The notes beneath the pieces are model-generated. The model had not been told where the DNA came from. It did not search any database and saw only the letters and a program-made list of their open reading frames with translations. From contig NZ_CP133111.1 of the NCBI RefSeq assembly GCF_033001325.1, forward strand, positions 1,364,001 to 1,428,000: a stretch of DNA of 64,000 nt, in the 5' to 3' direction. This DNA is from Rhodopseudomonas sp. BAL398. GTDB taxonomy: Bacteria > Pseudomonadota > Alphaproteobacteria > Rhizobiales > Xanthobacteraceae. A program made the translations under genes and the position numbers. Position 1 is the first letter of the stretch, and the number at the start of each line of letters is the position of its first letter. This document shows, piece after piece, positions 8,746 to 19,002 of this stretch.

Positions 8746-10566
8746 TCATTCGTGATAGCTGTCGATCACCGCGTCGGCGACCGCCCGTTTGGTGACGACG
8801 CCGACGATATCGGCGACGCGCGGCCGCCGCTCGCCATGGAACACGATCGCGGCGCCGGAGCGGCGGATTTTCAGGCGGCCGAACACCCGGCTGAGCAGAT
8901 CGACATCGCGGCACAGCACCATGCGGCGCTCGGCAAAGTGGTCGACCAGAATATCAGGATGGTCACGCAATTCCCGCCACAGCCCTGAGCGCGGCGGCAC
9001 CAAACCGGCGATGCGTCCCTCGCGCTCAACGATGATGGTGGGCAGATCGTCGACATCCGCCTCGCTGAGCGCGTCCTTGAGCGAGGTGCCGGCGGTCACG
9101 ACGATGTAGCGGCGCTCCATGATGTCCTGCGCCTGCCGCACCAGATACAGATTGATATGGCGCTCCTTCGGGATGCGGTGGCCGCGGTGGCGCAGCTTGA
9201 CGGTGTAGATGGTCTCGCCGATCAACGTGCGGCGGACGCCGGCGGCGACCGCGACGGCGACGATCACCGGCACGATGATGGCGTAGTCGCGGGTCATTTC
9301 GAACACCATGACGATCGCGGTCATCACCCCGCCTGTGCCGGCGCCGACCATCGCGGCCATGCCGACGATCGCCGCCGACGGAATCGTCAGGCCGGCATTG
9401 GGCAGCACCATGCCGGCGACCGCCGCAAAAGACCCGCCCAGCGTGGCGCCAAGATAGAGCGACGGCGAGAAGATGCCGCCGGAGGCGCCGCAGCCGAGGC
9501 TGATCGTGGTCGCCAGCAGCTTCATCACAAACAGCAGCAGCAACAGGCCGATCCCGGTCATGCTGTGGTCGAGCACCGACTGGATCACGCCGTAGCCGAC
9601 GCCATCCACATAGGGATGGCCGAAGGTGCGCATCATCACCACCATCATCAGGCCGATCACCGACATGCCGATCAGATTCTGCACGTAGATGCCGCCGGGG
9701 ATCGTGGGGAACCAATCCTCCATGAACACGAGCAGCCGAATGAACATCCACGCGGCCACGCCGCACAGGATGCCGAGCAGCACGAAAGCCGCCAATTCCT
9801 GCAGGTTGAAGGATTGCGCCGCCGGAAACATGATGTCGGGCACGACAAAGGCCGGCGCCGGCCCGATCAGCAACCGTCCCAGCATGGTGGCCGCGCCCGT
9901 GGCGATCACGACAGGAAGGAAGGTCCGGTTGGAGACTTCCGGCAGCAGGATTTCCAGCGCGAACAGCACGCCGCCCAGCGGCGTGTTGAAGGTGGCGGCA
10001 ATGCCCGCCCCGGCGCCCGCCGACAGCAGCGTCACCTTCTGCCAGGGCGACAGGTGGATCGCCTGGGAAAAGGCCGAGCCCAGCGCGGCGCCGATCTGAA
10101 TGATCGGGCCCTCGCGGCCGACCGCGGCGCCGCTGCCGATCGACAGCGCCGAGGCCAGCGATTTGATTACCGCAACCTGGCCGCGAATATTGCCGCCCTT
10201 GTAGAACACCGCGTCCATGACCTCGGGAACGCCGTGGCCCTTGGCCTCGGGAGCAAAGCGTTCCACCAGAAACACGACGATCAGCCCGCCGATCACCGGC
10301 GCCAGAAACACCCAATTGCCGTACCAGCTCGGTCCCTCGCTGATATTGGCGTCATACAGAAAGCTGAATGTCCCATTATAGAACAGGTTGTGAAACAGCC
10401 CGATCAAATAGCGCAGCGCCACCGCGCCAACGCCGGTCATCACCCCGATCACCAGCGCCAGGCAGCACAGCACCAGCAGATTGACCCGTCTTTCGTCGCG
10501 AACGGGCGGCCCTTCGATGGCGAGAGGCTCGGCGATGGCGGCGGACGATTCAGACATTGTGGTCAT
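8746..10566 (-). CDS. ClC-family chloride channel/antiporter with C-terminal CBS domains
   Basis: This is a 606-residue chloride transport protein. The ClC core spans about residues 30-460: KGHGVPEV at about 109-116 is the first selectivity motif, GREGPIIQIGAALG at 150-163 carries the gating glutamate (Glu152), and GCGASGGIFSPSLYLG is the third motif. The C-terminal cytoplasmic part (about 480-595) contains two CBS-type units (RYIVVTAGTSLKDALSEADV, MVLCRDVDLLSRVFGRLKIR) that usually bind adenine nucleotides. The usual GSGIP is GHGVP here, with His in place of the ion-coordinating Ser. Whether it is a channel or an H+/Cl- exchanger cannot be settled by eye. Confidence 0.9.
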   Translation of the reverse strand: MTTMSESSAAIAEPLAIEGPPVRDERRVNLLVLCCLALVIGVMTGVGAVALRYLIGLFHNLFYNGTFSFLYDANISEGPSWYGNWVFLAPVIGGLIVVFLVERFAPEAKGHGVPEVMDAVFYKGGNIRGQVAVIKSLASALSIGSGAAVGREGPIIQIGAALGSAFSQAIHLSPWQKVTLLSAGAGAGIAATFNTPLGGVLFALEILLPEVSNRTFLPVVIATGAATMLGRLLIGPAPAFVVPDIMFPAAQSFNLQELAAFVLLGILCGVAAWMFIRLLVFMEDWFPTIPGGIYVQNLIGMSVIGLMMVVMMRTFGHPYVDGVGYGVIQSVLDHSMTGIGLLLLLFVMKLLATTISLGCGASGGIFSPSLYLGATLGGSFAAVAGMVLPNAGLTIPSAAIVGMAAMVGAGTGGVMTAIVMVFEMTRDYAIIVPVIVAVAVAAGVRRTLIGETIYTVKLRHRGHRIPKERHINLYLVRQAQDIMERRYIVVTAGTSLKDALSEADVDDLPTIIVEREGRIAGLVPPRSGLWRELRDHPDILVDHFAERRMVLCRDVDLLSRVFGRLKIRRSGAAIVFHGERRPRVADIVGVVTKRAVADAVIDSYHE

Positions 10567-10920
10567 ATTGGCCCATGATATTGCGCAACGGCGCGATCCT
10601 AACCATCCAGCCCTGCATATCCAGGGCCAGAGCCACCGGGGCGGTGGTACAGATCGACCTGCCGCTGCCTCGCGGTGGACGCGGCCGTCTCTGCTGGTCT
10701 TGATGTTAGCGTCAAAACGACGTCCGCGACTCTACGAACATCCGGTGAAGTCTTTGAGCTACCGCAATTACCGCCGCGACGCCATCCAGCTGGGCGGACA
10801 GGAGGCATGCGACGGAACCAGAGCGGAACCGGCAGAGGATTATCGACTACCGATGGACGGGACGCGCCGATGGCAACCGCCGGCCGCAAGCAGGGATTCG
10901 ATAAATACAAAGGGGTAAAT
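10567..10920. other. Intergenic stretch, nothing recognised
   Basis: I see no gene, repeat or clear hairpin terminator between the ClC gene and the tRNA. It presumably contains the ClC promoter. Confidence 0.5.
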
Positions 10921-10998
10921 TGGTCGGAGCGAGAGGATTTGAACCTCCGACCCCTTGTCTCCCAGACAAGTGCGCTAACCGGGCTGCGCCACGCTCCG
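10921..10998 (-). tRNA. tRNA-Pro (anticodon GGG)
   Basis: The minus strand reads a full cloverleaf: acceptor CGGAGCG pairs with CGCTCCG, D stem GCGC/GCGC, anticodon arm CTTGTCTGGGAGACAAG with GGG in the loop, T loop TTCAAAT, discriminator A and an encoded CCA. GGG reads proline codons CCC/CCU. It lies just downstream of the merR gene. Confidence 0.97.
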
Positions 10999-11098
10999 AT
11001 GTCGTTCCTGTAGCTTCGTTCGGCGCCCGGCGCAAGAAGCCGATCGGCCCGTCATCGCTACAGGGCCGGGTTTTACCGCCGCAAATTGCGCGTCGGCG

Positions 11099-11686
11099 TC
11101 AGCTGTCCTTCATCGCGGCGTCGATCAATTGCCGGCAGGCCACCAGATCTTCCAGCACGCCGCGCAGCCAGATCACGTCGAACGGGTGCGCCGAGGCCTC
11201 GACGCCGGGGATCACGTCGCTGTCGTCCTCGGCAGCGTCGGCTTCGACGTCGGCGCCGAACCGCGGCTCGTGCATCGCCGCGTGAAGATCCAGTGCCGCG
11301 GGCTCGCTTTCGTAATCATCGTCATCGGCGTCGATGCCCGGTGCCAATTCGTGCACCGGTTCGGAGACGCTGCGCCCGATCGCTTCCTCGACTGCGCCGA
11401 AGGTGGCGGTGGTCGAGGCGTCGGCCAGCCGCTGCACCGATTTGATGCCGTGCTCCTTGAGGATCCGCTGCACACCGCGGATGGTGTAGCCCTCGCCATA
11501 GAGCAGCCGGCGAATGCCCTTGAGCAGATCAACGTCGTCGGGGCGATAATAGCGCCGGCCGCCGCTGCGCTTCATCGGCTTGATCTGGGTAAAGCGGGTT
11601 TCCCAGAATCTCAGCACATGCTGGGGGATGTCGAGCTCGTCGGCGACTTCGCTGATGGTTCGGAATGCATCCGGCGCTTTGTCCAA
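11099..11686 (-). CDS. MerR-family transcriptional regulator
   Basis: This DNA-binding protein has 195 residues. The N-terminal winged helix is clear: [20 protein letters not shown], then WETRF and [13 protein letters not shown], the MerR wing. The rest is an acidic, low-complexity tail without metal-binding cysteines, so it is not a metal-sensing MerR. The start is TTG at 11686, supported by GAGGAG eight bases upstream. It is the last protein gene of the plsX-fabH-ihfA-merR block conserved in alphaproteobacteria, 14 bp after ihfA. Target genes are unknown. Confidence 0.85.
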   Translation of the reverse strand: MDKAPDAFRTISEVADELDIPQHVLRFWETRFTQIKPMKRSGGRRYYRPDDVDLLKGIRRLLYGEGYTIRGVQRILKEHGIKSVQRLADASTTATFGAVEEAIGRSVSEPVHELAPGIDADDDDYESEPAALDLHAAMHEPRFGADVEADAAEDDSDVIPGVEASAHPFDVIWLRGVLEDLVACRQLIDAAMKDS

Positions 11687-11700
11687 ACGCGGGCTCCTCG

Positions 11701-12030
11701 TCAGTTGCCGGTGGCTTCCGGTTCGCCTGCGCCGTTGGCGTTGATCCTTTGCTTGAGGATCGCCGACGGCTTGAACACCATGACCCGGCGCGGCGAGATC
11801 GGAACTTCAGTCCCGGTTTTTGGATTACGGCCGATCCGCTGGCCCTTCTTGCGCACCATGAACGATCCGAACGAGGACAGTTTCACGGTCTCGCCCTTCT
11901 CCAGGCAGTCGGTGATTTCCTTGAGCACCAACTCAACGAACGCCGACGACTCCGTCCGCGACAGGCCCACCTTTTGGTAGACCGCCTCGCACAAATCGAC
12001 GCGTGTAACTGTCTTGCCGGTTCCGCTCAT
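11701..12030 (-). CDS. ihfA: Integration host factor subunit alpha
   Basis: IHF-alpha pairs with IHF-beta to bend DNA at specific sites in replication, recombination and transcription. The 109-residue protein shows the HU/IHF fold: [20 protein letters not shown] at the N terminus, [11 protein letters not shown]-type core (here [18 protein letters not shown]) and the DNA-intercalating arm [17 protein letters not shown]. The C-terminal extension [18 protein letters not shown] is slightly long, as in other Rhizobiales. It sits between fabH and merR. Confidence 0.95.
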   Translation of the reverse strand: MSGTGKTVTRVDLCEAVYQKVGLSRTESSAFVELVLKEITDCLEKGETVKLSSFGSFMVRKKGQRIGRNPKTGTEVPISPRRVMVFKPSAILKQRINANGAGEPEATGN

Positions 12031-12158
12031 CGCCTGCCCCGCTCACGGCGAAAAAAATCGAATGCTGAAATTATGAGTTTAACGCTCAGCGGTCAACAGC
12101 GCCGGCTGCGAGGCTAACACGGAACTCAATGGAAATGCTGAAATATTTACGCAGTGCA

Positions 12159-13136
12159 CTACCAGCGCAGCAATGCCGAGCCCCAGGTGAAGCCGCCGCC
12201 CATGGCCTCCAGCAGCACCAAATTGCCCTTCTTGATGCGGCCATCGGCCACCGCGGCCGCCAGCGCCAGCGGAATCGAGGCCGCCGAGGTGTTGCCGTGG
12301 CGATCCACCGTCATCACCACCTTTTGCGGCGCAATATGGAGTTTGTGCGCGGAAGCGTCGATGATCCGCTTATTGGCCTGATGCGGCACGAACCAGTCGA
12401 TGTCCTCGGCGGTGGTGCCGCTGGCTTCGAACGCATCGACGATCACCCCAGTAATCATGCCAACCGCGTGCTTGAACACTTCGCGGCCCTCCATCCGAAG
12501 ATGGCCGACGGTCCCGGTCGAGGACGGGCCGCCATCGACATAGAGCTTCATCTTGTGGCGTCCGTCCGAACGCAAATGCGTGGTCAGCACGCCGCGATCG
12601 GCGCTGGTGCCCCAGCCTTCCTGCGCTTCGAGCACGATGGCGCCGGCGCCATCGCCGAACAGGACGCAAGTGCCGCGGTCGTTCCAGTCCAGAATCCGCG
12701 AAAAGGTCTCGGCGCCGATCACCAGCGCGCGCTTGAACGACCCGCCGCGCAGAAAATTATCGGCGGTGGCGACCGCGAAGACGAAGCCCGAACACACTGC
12801 CTGCAGGTCGAAGGCGGCGCCGTGATTGATGCCGAGCGCGGCCTGCACGGCGACCGCGGTGGCGGGAAAGGTGTTGTCCGGCGTCGAGGTCGCCAGCACG
12901 ATCAGGTCGATCTGCTGGGCGTCGATCCCGGCATCGGCCAGCGCGGCCTTGGCGGCGTTGATCGCCAGATGCGAGGTGAACTCGCCCTCGGCGGCGATGT
13001 GGCGCTCCTTGATGCCGGTGCGCTGCACGATCCACTCGTCGGACGTATCCACCTGGGCTGCCAGTTCGGCGTTGGTCAGGACGCGCTCCGGCAGATAAGC
13101 GCCGCAGCCAAGCACAACCGAACGTATTGCAGTCAC
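12159..13136 (-). CDS. fabH: Beta-ketoacyl-ACP synthase III
   Basis: FabH condenses acetyl-CoA with malonyl-ACP to start fatty acid synthesis. The 325-residue protein carries the Cys-His-Asn triad: [19 protein letters not shown] (Cys), [11 protein letters not shown] (His) and [15 protein letters not shown] (Asn). The C-terminal [13 protein letters not shown] is the classical end. The start is GTG at 13136, giving [20 protein letters not shown]. It begins 11 bp after plsX, consistent with one transcript coupling phospholipid and fatty-acid initiation. Confidence 0.97.
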   Translation of the reverse strand: MTAIRSVVLGCGAYLPERVLTNAELAAQVDTSDEWIVQRTGIKERHIAAEGEFTSHLAINAAKAALADAGIDAQQIDLIVLATSTPDNTFPATAVAVQAALGINHGAAFDLQAVCSGFVFAVATADNFLRGGSFKRALVIGAETFSRILDWNDRGTCVLFGDGAGAIVLEAQEGWGTSADRGVLTTHLRSDGRHKMKLYVDGGPSSTGTVGHLRMEGREVFKHAVGMITGVIVDAFEASGTTAEDIDWFVPHQANKRIIDASAHKLHIAPQKVVMTVDRHGNTSAASIPLALAAAVADGRIKKGNLVLLEAMGGGFTWGSALLRW

Positions 13137-13147
13137 GAGACAGCCTC

Positions 13148-14188
13148 CTAGGCGGTCGGCGCCAGGGCGCCGCCATCGCGGTTGAGTGTTTGGTTGATCT
13201 TAGTCAGCAGATCATAACGAACCATCTCATAACCAACATCCACCGCATAGGCAAAGCCGTCGGCATTGGTTCCGCCATGGCTTTTGACCACGATGCCGTT
13301 GAGGCCGAGAAACACCCCGCCATTCGACTTGTTGGGGTCCATCTTGTCGCGCAGCGCCCGGAACGCGCCGCGCGCGAACAGATAGCCGAGCTTCGAACTC
13401 CAGGTCCGCGCCATCGCGGCTTTGAGATATTCGCTGATCTGGCGCGCGGTGCCCTCGGCCGCCTTCAGGGCGATGTTGCCGCTAAAACCTTCGGAGACGA
13501 TGACGTCGGCGGCGCCCTTGCCGATGCCGTCGCCCTCGACGAAGCCGATGAACTCGAATTGCGGTGCCTGCATCGCCCGCAGCAATTCGGCGGCCTCGCG
13601 AATCTCTTCGCCGCCCTTGATTTCCTCGACGCCGATATTGAGCAGCCCCACGGTCGGCCGCTCCAGATCGAACAACACACTGGCCATCGCGCTGCCCATC
13701 ACCGCCAGCGCCTTGAGGTGCTGGGCGTCGCCGCCGATGGTGGCGCCGAGATCGAGCACCACCGAATCGCCGCGGATCGTCGGCCACACCGCCGCGATCG
13801 CCGGCCGGTCTATGCCGGGCAGCATCCGCAGGCAGAAGCGCGCCATCGCCATCAGCGCCCCGGTATTGCCGGCCGAGACCGCGACATCGGCCTCGCCCTT
13901 CTTCACCGCCTCGATCGCCAGCCACATCGACGAGACCTTGCGGCCACGGCGCAGCGCCTGGCTCGGCTTGTCGTCCATGCTGACGGAGACGTCGGTGTGG
14001 ATGACGCGCGAGACCTTCTTCAGCGCCGGGTGCAGATCGAGCTGCGTGTTGATCACGGCGCTGTCGCCGAACAGCAGGAATTCGGTGTCGGGATGGCGCG
14101 ACAGCGAGATCGCCGCGCCGGGAACGACGACCGAAGCACCGACATCGCCCCCCATGGCGTCAAGCGCGATTCGAACCTTCTGAGGCAT
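13148..14188 (-). CDS. plsX: Phosphate acyltransferase PlsX
   Basis: PlsX makes acyl-phosphate from acyl-ACP for the PlsY step of phospholipid synthesis. The start at ATG 14188 gives [20 protein letters not shown], the standard N terminus, and 346 residues; a TTG at 14242 would add 18 residues but is less likely. Other family marks are [22 protein letters not shown] and [19 protein letters not shown]. It is followed closely by fabH and preceded by the YceD-like gene. Confidence 0.96.
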   Translation of the reverse strand: MPQKVRIALDAMGGDVGASVVVPGAAISLSRHPDTEFLLFGDSAVINTQLDLHPALKKVSRVIHTDVSVSMDDKPSQALRRGRKVSSMWLAIEAVKKGEADVAVSAGNTGALMAMARFCLRMLPGIDRPAIAAVWPTIRGDSVVLDLGATIGGDAQHLKALAVMGSAMASVLFDLERPTVGLLNIGVEEIKGGEEIREAAELLRAMQAPQFEFIGFVEGDGIGKGAADVIVSEGFSGNIALKAAEGTARQISEYLKAAMARTWSSKLGYLFARGAFRALRDKMDPNKSNGGVFLGLNGIVVKSHGGTNADGFAYAVDVGYEMVRYDLLTKINQTLNRDGGALAPTA

Positions 14189-14441
14189 GGACGTTCCGGA
14201 AACCTGATGTGTTGCGGTCGAAAAGCGCTCGGCCGCGGACAAGAAATCGCCTCAGACGAAGCGAGCGGCGAGGCGCAGCTGCGCCCCGGTCGGGCGGGAC
14301 AATAGCGTTTCCCGGCTCCGATACAACATGCTGACCGGGCAGATTTAAGTCGCAGATGCCGGTGACGCGGCGACGACAGACGCCCTCTCCCCCGATACCG
14401 TAACCGCCCGACGAACCCCGGTCAGGTCCTCCCAGCGCGGC

Positions 14442-15029
14442 TCAATCGCGCTTGGTTTTCCGGGAGCGGGACGGCTTTTCGGGCGTTTTGAGCGCCTTCA
14501 GCGCGGCAAACGGATGCTCCTCGGGGGCGATCGGCTCGACGATCGGCTCGAACACGGCGTCAGGCTTGCGCGGATAGGGATCGAGTCCCAAAAACAGCGC
14601 GTCGGTCGCCAGCCGGCCGATATCGATGATGCCCTTCTCGATCGGCTCCGGCGGATCGGCAGCCTCGACCTCGGGGCCGTCATCGATCGATTCCGCCAAT
14701 TCGCGAATCTGCGACGCCGGGGCAAAAATCAGGTCGATCGCCTCGTCGACCTCGTTCTCGACCGGGTCCAGCGTCACCACGCAGGTCTGGCACACCCGCG
14801 CCTTGACCCAGCCCTGCACCCTTACCCGGCCCTCACCGACCGGGGTCAGATCGAGTGCCGCCGTCGCCACCAACACCTTCTGCAGGCCGCCGAGCGCCGC
14901 GATCGCGTCGCGTTCGCTGGCCTTGGCCTCGATCTCGCGATGCAGCCCGGTCTCGGGAATCTGCATCACCGTGACCGCCACGCTCCAGGGATTGTCGTTG
15001 TCCGTCATTGGGCTCACTCTGTTCGTCAT
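14442..15029 (-). CDS. YceD/DUF177-family protein
   Basis: This 195-residue protein belongs to the YceD (DUF177) family, linked in bacteria to large-ribosomal-subunit rRNA maturation and usually found beside rpmF and plsX. The conserved Cys pair is in WVKARVCQTCVVTLDPV and the acidic block in VDEAIDLIFAP; the motif DIGRLATDALFLGLDPYPRKP is typical of the alphaproteobacterial branch. The ATG at 15029 overlaps the chaperone stop (ATGA), suggesting translational coupling; ATG at 15008 (MTDNDNPWSV) is the alternative. No rpmF lies between it and plsX. Confidence 0.85.
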   Translation of the reverse strand: MTNRVSPMTDNDNPWSVAVTVMQIPETGLHREIEAKASERDAIAALGGLQKVLVATAALDLTPVGEGRVRVQGWVKARVCQTCVVTLDPVENEVDEAIDLIFAPASQIRELAESIDDGPEVEAADPPEPIEKGIIDIGRLATDALFLGLDPYPRKPDAVFEPIVEPIAPEEHPFAALKALKTPEKPSRSRKTKRD

Positions 15030-15565
15030 ACCACCACCGGCTGTTGAAAGCGGAACGACCCGGTGCGCAGATGGGCGCGGTCGATACCGTCCAGCGCCGC
15101 CAGTGACCGTATCACATAGGTCGCCAGCCGCTTCGCCTCGTCCGGCCCCGCCCCATTCAGCACATTCTTGTTCAGCGCCCTGGCCAAATCGTCCTCGCCA
15201 GCTTCGATCGCCATATCATAGGCCGTCGAGCGGCCATAAAACGCCTCGCCGAACGCTTGCATCCGCTTCGGCACGGTGAGATCGCCGACGCCCAATTCGC
15301 GCAGATTGGCATCCAGATCGCTGCAGAAATAGTCGAACAGCGCCTGCGCAAACGGTTTGTTGTCCGGTATCGCCCGGATTCGCCGCAGCACCATCCACAG
15401 ATGCAGCACGATCATCTCGAACCGCCCGTTGACCGTGTCCGCTACACCGAGATCCTGATAAAACGTGGGCTCTCGCGCTTGCGCCACGATCATGCCATAG
15501 ATGACCTCAATGGTGCCGCGCGACGGCGTCCGGGGTTGACTGAAGCGATTGAACGGCCAAAACAT
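15026..15565 (-). CDS. Ubiquinol-cytochrome c chaperone (CBP3/UQCC1 family)
   Basis: This 179-residue protein matches the bacterial CBP3-type family, related to mitochondrial factors that assist cytochrome b of the bc1 complex. The start at 15565 gives MFWPFNRFSQPRTPSRGTIE. Family features are IYGMIVAQAREPTFYQDLGV, the segment FEMIVLHLWMVLRRI, QALFDYFCSDLDANLRELGV and PKRMQAFGEAFYGRSTAYD. It is divergent from bamE, with 107 bp between the starts that must hold both promoters. Confidence 0.88.
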   Translation of the reverse strand: MFWPFNRFSQPRTPSRGTIEVIYGMIVAQAREPTFYQDLGVADTVNGRFEMIVLHLWMVLRRIRAIPDNKPFAQALFDYFCSDLDANLRELGVGDLTVPKRMQAFGEAFYGRSTAYDMAIEAGEDDLARALNKNVLNGAGPDEAKRLATYVIRSLAALDGIDRAHLRTGSFRFQQPVVV

Positions 15566-15672
15566 TGTGGGTTCCAAATGCGAACCCGTGCGGGCCGCGA
15601 AGATTGCAATCCGAGCTTCTGCCCGGTACGTCAACGCCTTGCGCGATGCAAGGGGATAGGGCCTACGCTCGT

Positions 15673-16158
15673 ATGAGAATTTCGAAGCAAGACCGCGGAC
15701 GCGGCAACCCGACGCCCGCGCGCGCGACCAAATGGCGTCGATTGGGCCCTGCCCTCGCCGCCGCATTGATGGTCGCGGGCCTTGGCGGCTGCACCTCCGA
15801 AACCTTCCAGAAGGGCTATATCCTGCCGACCGGCGCACTCGAGCAGATCCCGATCGGCGCCAGCCAGGATCAGGTGCTGATCGTGATGGGCACGCCCTCG
15901 ACGGTGGCGACGCTGAACGGCGAGGTATTCTATTATATTTCGCAGCGCGCCGAGCGCCCGGTGGCGTTCATGCCGCAGAAGGTCGTCGACCAACGGGTCA
16001 TCGCGATCTATTTCGATCAAAATCGCATGGTCCGGCGAATCGCCAATTACGGGTTACAGGACGGCAAGATCTTCGACTTCATCAGCCGCACCACACCGAC
16101 CAGCGGCCAGGAAATGAGCTATCTCGGCCCGCTGTTCCGGCTGATCAGTTTCCACTAG
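15673..16158 (+). CDS. bamE: Outer-membrane assembly lipoprotein BamE (SmpA/OmlA)
   Basis: BamE is a lipoprotein of the BAM complex that inserts beta-barrel proteins in the outer membrane. The start at 15673 gives a basic N terminus, hydrophobic segment and lipobox LGGC near residue 31-34. The conserved domain begins FQKGYILPTGALEQIPIGAS and contains VLIVMGTPSTVATLNGEVFYY and RVIAIYFDQNRMVRRIANYG. The protein has 161 residues. A strong terminator follows 33 bp after the stop. Confidence 0.93.
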   Translation: MRISKQDRGRGNPTPARATKWRRLGPALAAALMVAGLGGCTSETFQKGYILPTGALEQIPIGASQDQVLIVMGTPSTVATLNGEVFYYISQRAERPVAFMPQKVVDQRVIAIYFDQNRMVRRIANYGLQDGKIFDFISRTTPTSGQEMSYLGPLFRLISFH

Positions 16159-16191
16159 AACAATTCGCGGCATAACATTGTCGCCAAAGAC

Positions 16192-16220
16192 AAACCCCGC
16201 AGCGCCCGCTGCGGGGTTTT
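16192..16220. terminator. Bidirectional hairpin terminator
   Basis: AAACCCCGCAGC and GCTGCGGGGTTT form a long stem with a short CGCCC-type loop, with T runs on both strands. It lies between bamE (plus strand) and the convergent small gene at 16258-16413, and can serve both. Confidence 0.88.
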
Positions 16221-16257
16221 CGATTCGTCCGACCATCGACCGGCTTCGCCGCCGCGC

Positions 16258-16413
16258 CTATTTGGCCTTGTTGATCTTCTTGAGCTTGGCGTCGGTGTCT
16301 TCGATCGATGCCGCCAGTTCCAGGATCGCTTTCGACAGCAGTTCGATCGCCTCCTTCTGATCCTGCGATTTCGACGCGCGCAGCGCGTAGTTCTTGGCAG
16401 ATGACAGCGACAT
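16258..16413 (-). CDS. Small conserved protein of unknown function
   Basis: The protein has 51 residues from the ATG at 16413 (MSLSSAKNYALRASKSQDQK). It is predicted to be almost wholly helical and amphipathic (AIELLSKAILELAASIEDTD, ending KLKKINKAK), so a short coiled coil is likely. No family name is recognised. It is convergent with bamE and sits between two terminators, consistent with its own transcript. Confidence 0.6.
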   Translation of the reverse strand: MSLSSAKNYALRASKSQDQKEAIELLSKAILELAASIEDTDAKLKKINKAK

Positions 16414-16467
16414 TGTCGGCCCCTTGTTATCGGTTTCACAGATCCGCGGCGGCGACACGCAGCGCCG

Positions 16468-16590
16468 TCATCTTGAGGCGCCCGACGTAGCGCGTCGCGC
16501 GAAGCCGGGCGTCTCGAAGGATGAGATGTACATCCTCATGGTTCGAGACGCCGCGCAAGCGCGGCTCCTCACCATGAGGCGCTGAGGCAT
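16468..16590. repeat. Dispersed palindromic repeat, GTCTCGAAGGATGAG family
   Basis: The stretch contains GTCTCGAAGGATGAG followed by nested inverted repeats ending CTCACCATGAGG. Related copies are at 20009-20055, 21134-21233 and 28744-28930. It is intergenic and carries no coding signal. This type is common in Bradyrhizobium relatives. Confidence 0.75.
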
Positions 16591-16600
16591 ATCGCCAAAC

Positions 16601-16628
16601 AAAACCCCGCGGCTCGCGCCGCGGGGTC
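16601..16628 (-). terminator. Rho-independent terminator of hppA
   Basis: On the minus strand ACCCCGCGGC pairs with GCCGCGGGGT around a short loop, followed by TTTTG. It lies about 28 bp after the hppA stop. Confidence 0.85.
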
Positions 16629-16655
16629 TTGCTCTCAATCCGAAGCTTCGAAAGC

Positions 16656-18791
16656 TCAGTGCGCCAGGATCGCCAGCAGCAGCAGCGCCACGATGTTGGT
16701 GATCTTGATCATCGGATTGACGGCGGGACCCGCCGTGTCCTTGTAGGGGTCGCCGACGGTGTCGCCGGTCACCGCGGCCTTGTGGGCGTCCGAGCCCTTG
16801 CCACCGTAATGGCCGTCCTCGATGTACTTTTTGGCGTTGTCCCAAGCGCCGCCGCCCGAGGTCATCGAGATCGCCACGAACAGGCCGGTGACGATGACGC
16901 CGAGCAGCATCGCGCCGACCGCCGAGAACGCCGCCGACTTGCCGGCCGCGCCGCCGCCGGCGATCGCATAGATCGCGAAGTAGACGAAGATCGGCGACAG
17001 CACCGGCAGCAGCGACGGGATGATCATTTCCTTGATCGCCGCCTTGGTCAGCAGGTCGACGGCCTTGCCGTAATCAGGCTTGTCGGTGCCCTGCATGATG
17101 CCCGGCTTCTCGCGGAACTGGCGTCGCACTTCCTCGACGATCGCGCTCGCCGCGCGGCCGACCGCGGTCATGCCCATCGCGCCGAACAGATAGGGCAGCA
17201 AGCCGCCGAACAGCAGTCCGACCACCACATAGGGGTTGGTCAGCGCGAAGTCCGGCAGCACGCCCTTGAAGTACGGGAACTGCACCGCGTTGGCGGTGAA
17301 GTATTTCAGGTCTTCATTATAGGCGGCGAACAGCACCAGCGCGCCGAGACCGGCGGAGCCGATCGCGTAGCCCTTGGTGACCGCCTTGGTGGTGTTGCCG
17401 ACGGCGTCGAGCGCGTCGGTAGCCTTGCGGACTTCCTTGGGCAGGCCGGCCATTTCGGCGATGCCGCCGGCATTGTCGGTGACCGGGCCGAAGGCGTCGA
17501 GCGCCACGATCATGCCGGCCAGCGCCAGCATCGTGGTGGTGGCAATCGCGATGCCGAACAGGCCGGCCAGGCTGAAGGTGACCAGAATGCCGGCGATGAT
17601 GACGATCGCCGGCATCGCCGTCGATTCCATCGAGATCGCCAGGCCCTGGATCACATTGGTGCCGTGGCCGGTGACCGACGACGCCGCGATCGACTTCACC
17701 GGGCGATAATCGGTGCCGGTGTAGTATTCGGTGATCCAGATGATCAGGCCGGTGACGGCCAGACCGACGATGCCACATGCGAACAAGGCAAGGCCGGTAT
17801 ATTCGACCCCGGAGGCGGCTTTGACACCGAGCGGGCCGAAGCCGACCAGCGCGTAGATCACGCCCGCCACCGCGAACAGCGACAATACGCCGGTGGCGAT
17901 CAGGCCCTTATAGAGCGCGCCCATGATCGACTGGCTGGCGCCGAGCTTGACGAAGAAGGTGCCGATGATCGAGGTGATGATGCAGGCGCCGCCGATGGCG
18001 AGCGGCAGCGTCATCATGTTGACCAGCAGCGGCGAGTTGGCGAAGAAGATCGCGGCCAGCACCATGGTGGCGACCGCGGTCACCGCATAGGTCTCGAACA
18101 GATCGGCCGCCATGCCGGCGCAATCGCCGACATTGTCGCCGACATTGTCGGCGATGGTGGCCGGGTTGCGCGGATCGTCTTCCGGAATGCCGGCCTCGAC
18201 CTTGCCGACCAGATCGCCGCCGACATCCGCACCCTTGGTGAAGATGCCGCCGCCGAGACGGGCGAAGATCGAGATCAGCGAGGCGCCGAAGCCGAGCGCC
18301 ACCAGCGCGTCGACAACGGTGCGGCTGTTGGCCGCCAGATTGAGGTAATGCGTCAGGTAAGCGAAGTAGATGGTGACGCCGAGCAGCGCCAGACCGGCGA
18401 CCAGCATGCCGGTGATGGCGCCGGCCTTGAAGGCCAGTTCAAGTCCGCCGGCCAGCGAGGTGGTGGCGGCCTGCGCGGTGCGGACATTGGCGCGCACCGA
18501 GACGTTCATGCCGATGAAGCCGGCAGCGCCCGAGAGCACCGCGCCGATCACGAATCCCACCGCGACCAGCGCGCCGAGGAAGTAGTACAGCAGCGCGAAG
18601 ATCACCACGCCGACGAGGGCGATGGTCATGTATTGGCGCTTGAGATAGGCCTGCGCGCCTTCGCGCACGGCGGCGGCGATTTCCTGCATCCTTGCATTGC
18701 CGGCGTCGGCGCCCATCACCGATGCCGTCGCCCAGATGGCGTACACAATCGAAAGTGCCCCGCAGAGCACAATCACCCATAAAGCTATCAT
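16656..18791 (-). CDS. hppA: Membrane-bound proton-translocating pyrophosphatase
   Basis: This integral membrane pump couples pyrophosphate hydrolysis to proton export. It has 711 residues and about 16 hydrophobic helices. The catalytic loop reads [20 protein letters not shown], with further signature blocks [20 protein letters not shown] and [20 protein letters not shown]. The segment [13 protein letters not shown] has Lys at the A/K position, which in this family marks potassium-independent proton pumps. The start [18 protein letters not shown] is hydrophobic from the outset. It is followed by its own terminator, so it is probably monocistronic. Confidence 0.97.
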   Translation of the reverse strand: MIALWVIVLCGALSIVYAIWATASVMGADAGNARMQEIAAAVREGAQAYLKRQYMTIALVGVVIFALLYYFLGALVAVGFVIGAVLSGAAGFIGMNVSVRANVRTAQAATTSLAGGLELAFKAGAITGMLVAGLALLGVTIYFAYLTHYLNLAANSRTVVDALVALGFGASLISIFARLGGGIFTKGADVGGDLVGKVEAGIPEDDPRNPATIADNVGDNVGDCAGMAADLFETYAVTAVATMVLAAIFFANSPLLVNMMTLPLAIGGACIITSIIGTFFVKLGASQSIMGALYKGLIATGVLSLFAVAGVIYALVGFGPLGVKAASGVEYTGLALFACGIVGLAVTGLIIWITEYYTGTDYRPVKSIAASSVTGHGTNVIQGLAISMESTAMPAIVIIAGILVTFSLAGLFGIAIATTTMLALAGMIVALDAFGPVTDNAGGIAEMAGLPKEVRKATDALDAVGNTTKAVTKGYAIGSAGLGALVLFAAYNEDLKYFTANAVQFPYFKGVLPDFALTNPYVVVGLLFGGLLPYLFGAMGMTAVGRAASAIVEEVRRQFREKPGIMQGTDKPDYGKAVDLLTKAAIKEMIIPSLLPVLSPIFVYFAIYAIAGGGAAGKSAAFSAVGAMLLGVIVTGLFVAISMTSGGGAWDNAKKYIEDGHYGGKGSDAHKAAVTGDTVGDPYKDTAGPAVNPMIKITNIVALLLLAILAH

Positions 18792-19002
18792 TGATTTTGC
18801 CTCGTCCTTGAATCTGCCCCGCGTCTTTCACCGCAAGGCGCGGAGGACGCACAAAAATAAGGCCGGCCCTGCTCATAGAGTGGCCTCAAATCCGCCGGAC
18901 CTTGCCAAAATCGTTAACGCCGCGCAACGCTGCGAACGGCGTAACTGTCATTTTTCTGTTTGATAAGGAGCAGCCGGTGTCAAGCCGGCCTTACGACGAA
19001 AA

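Noticed and set aside
10921-10998. tRNA-Pro as an integration site
   Set aside because: No integrase, repeated tRNA 3' end or foreign DNA lies next to it.
16629-18782. Long open frame antisense to hppA
   Set aside because: It is a shadow of the GC-rich hppA codons, full of Asp, Arg, Gln and His, with no family pattern.
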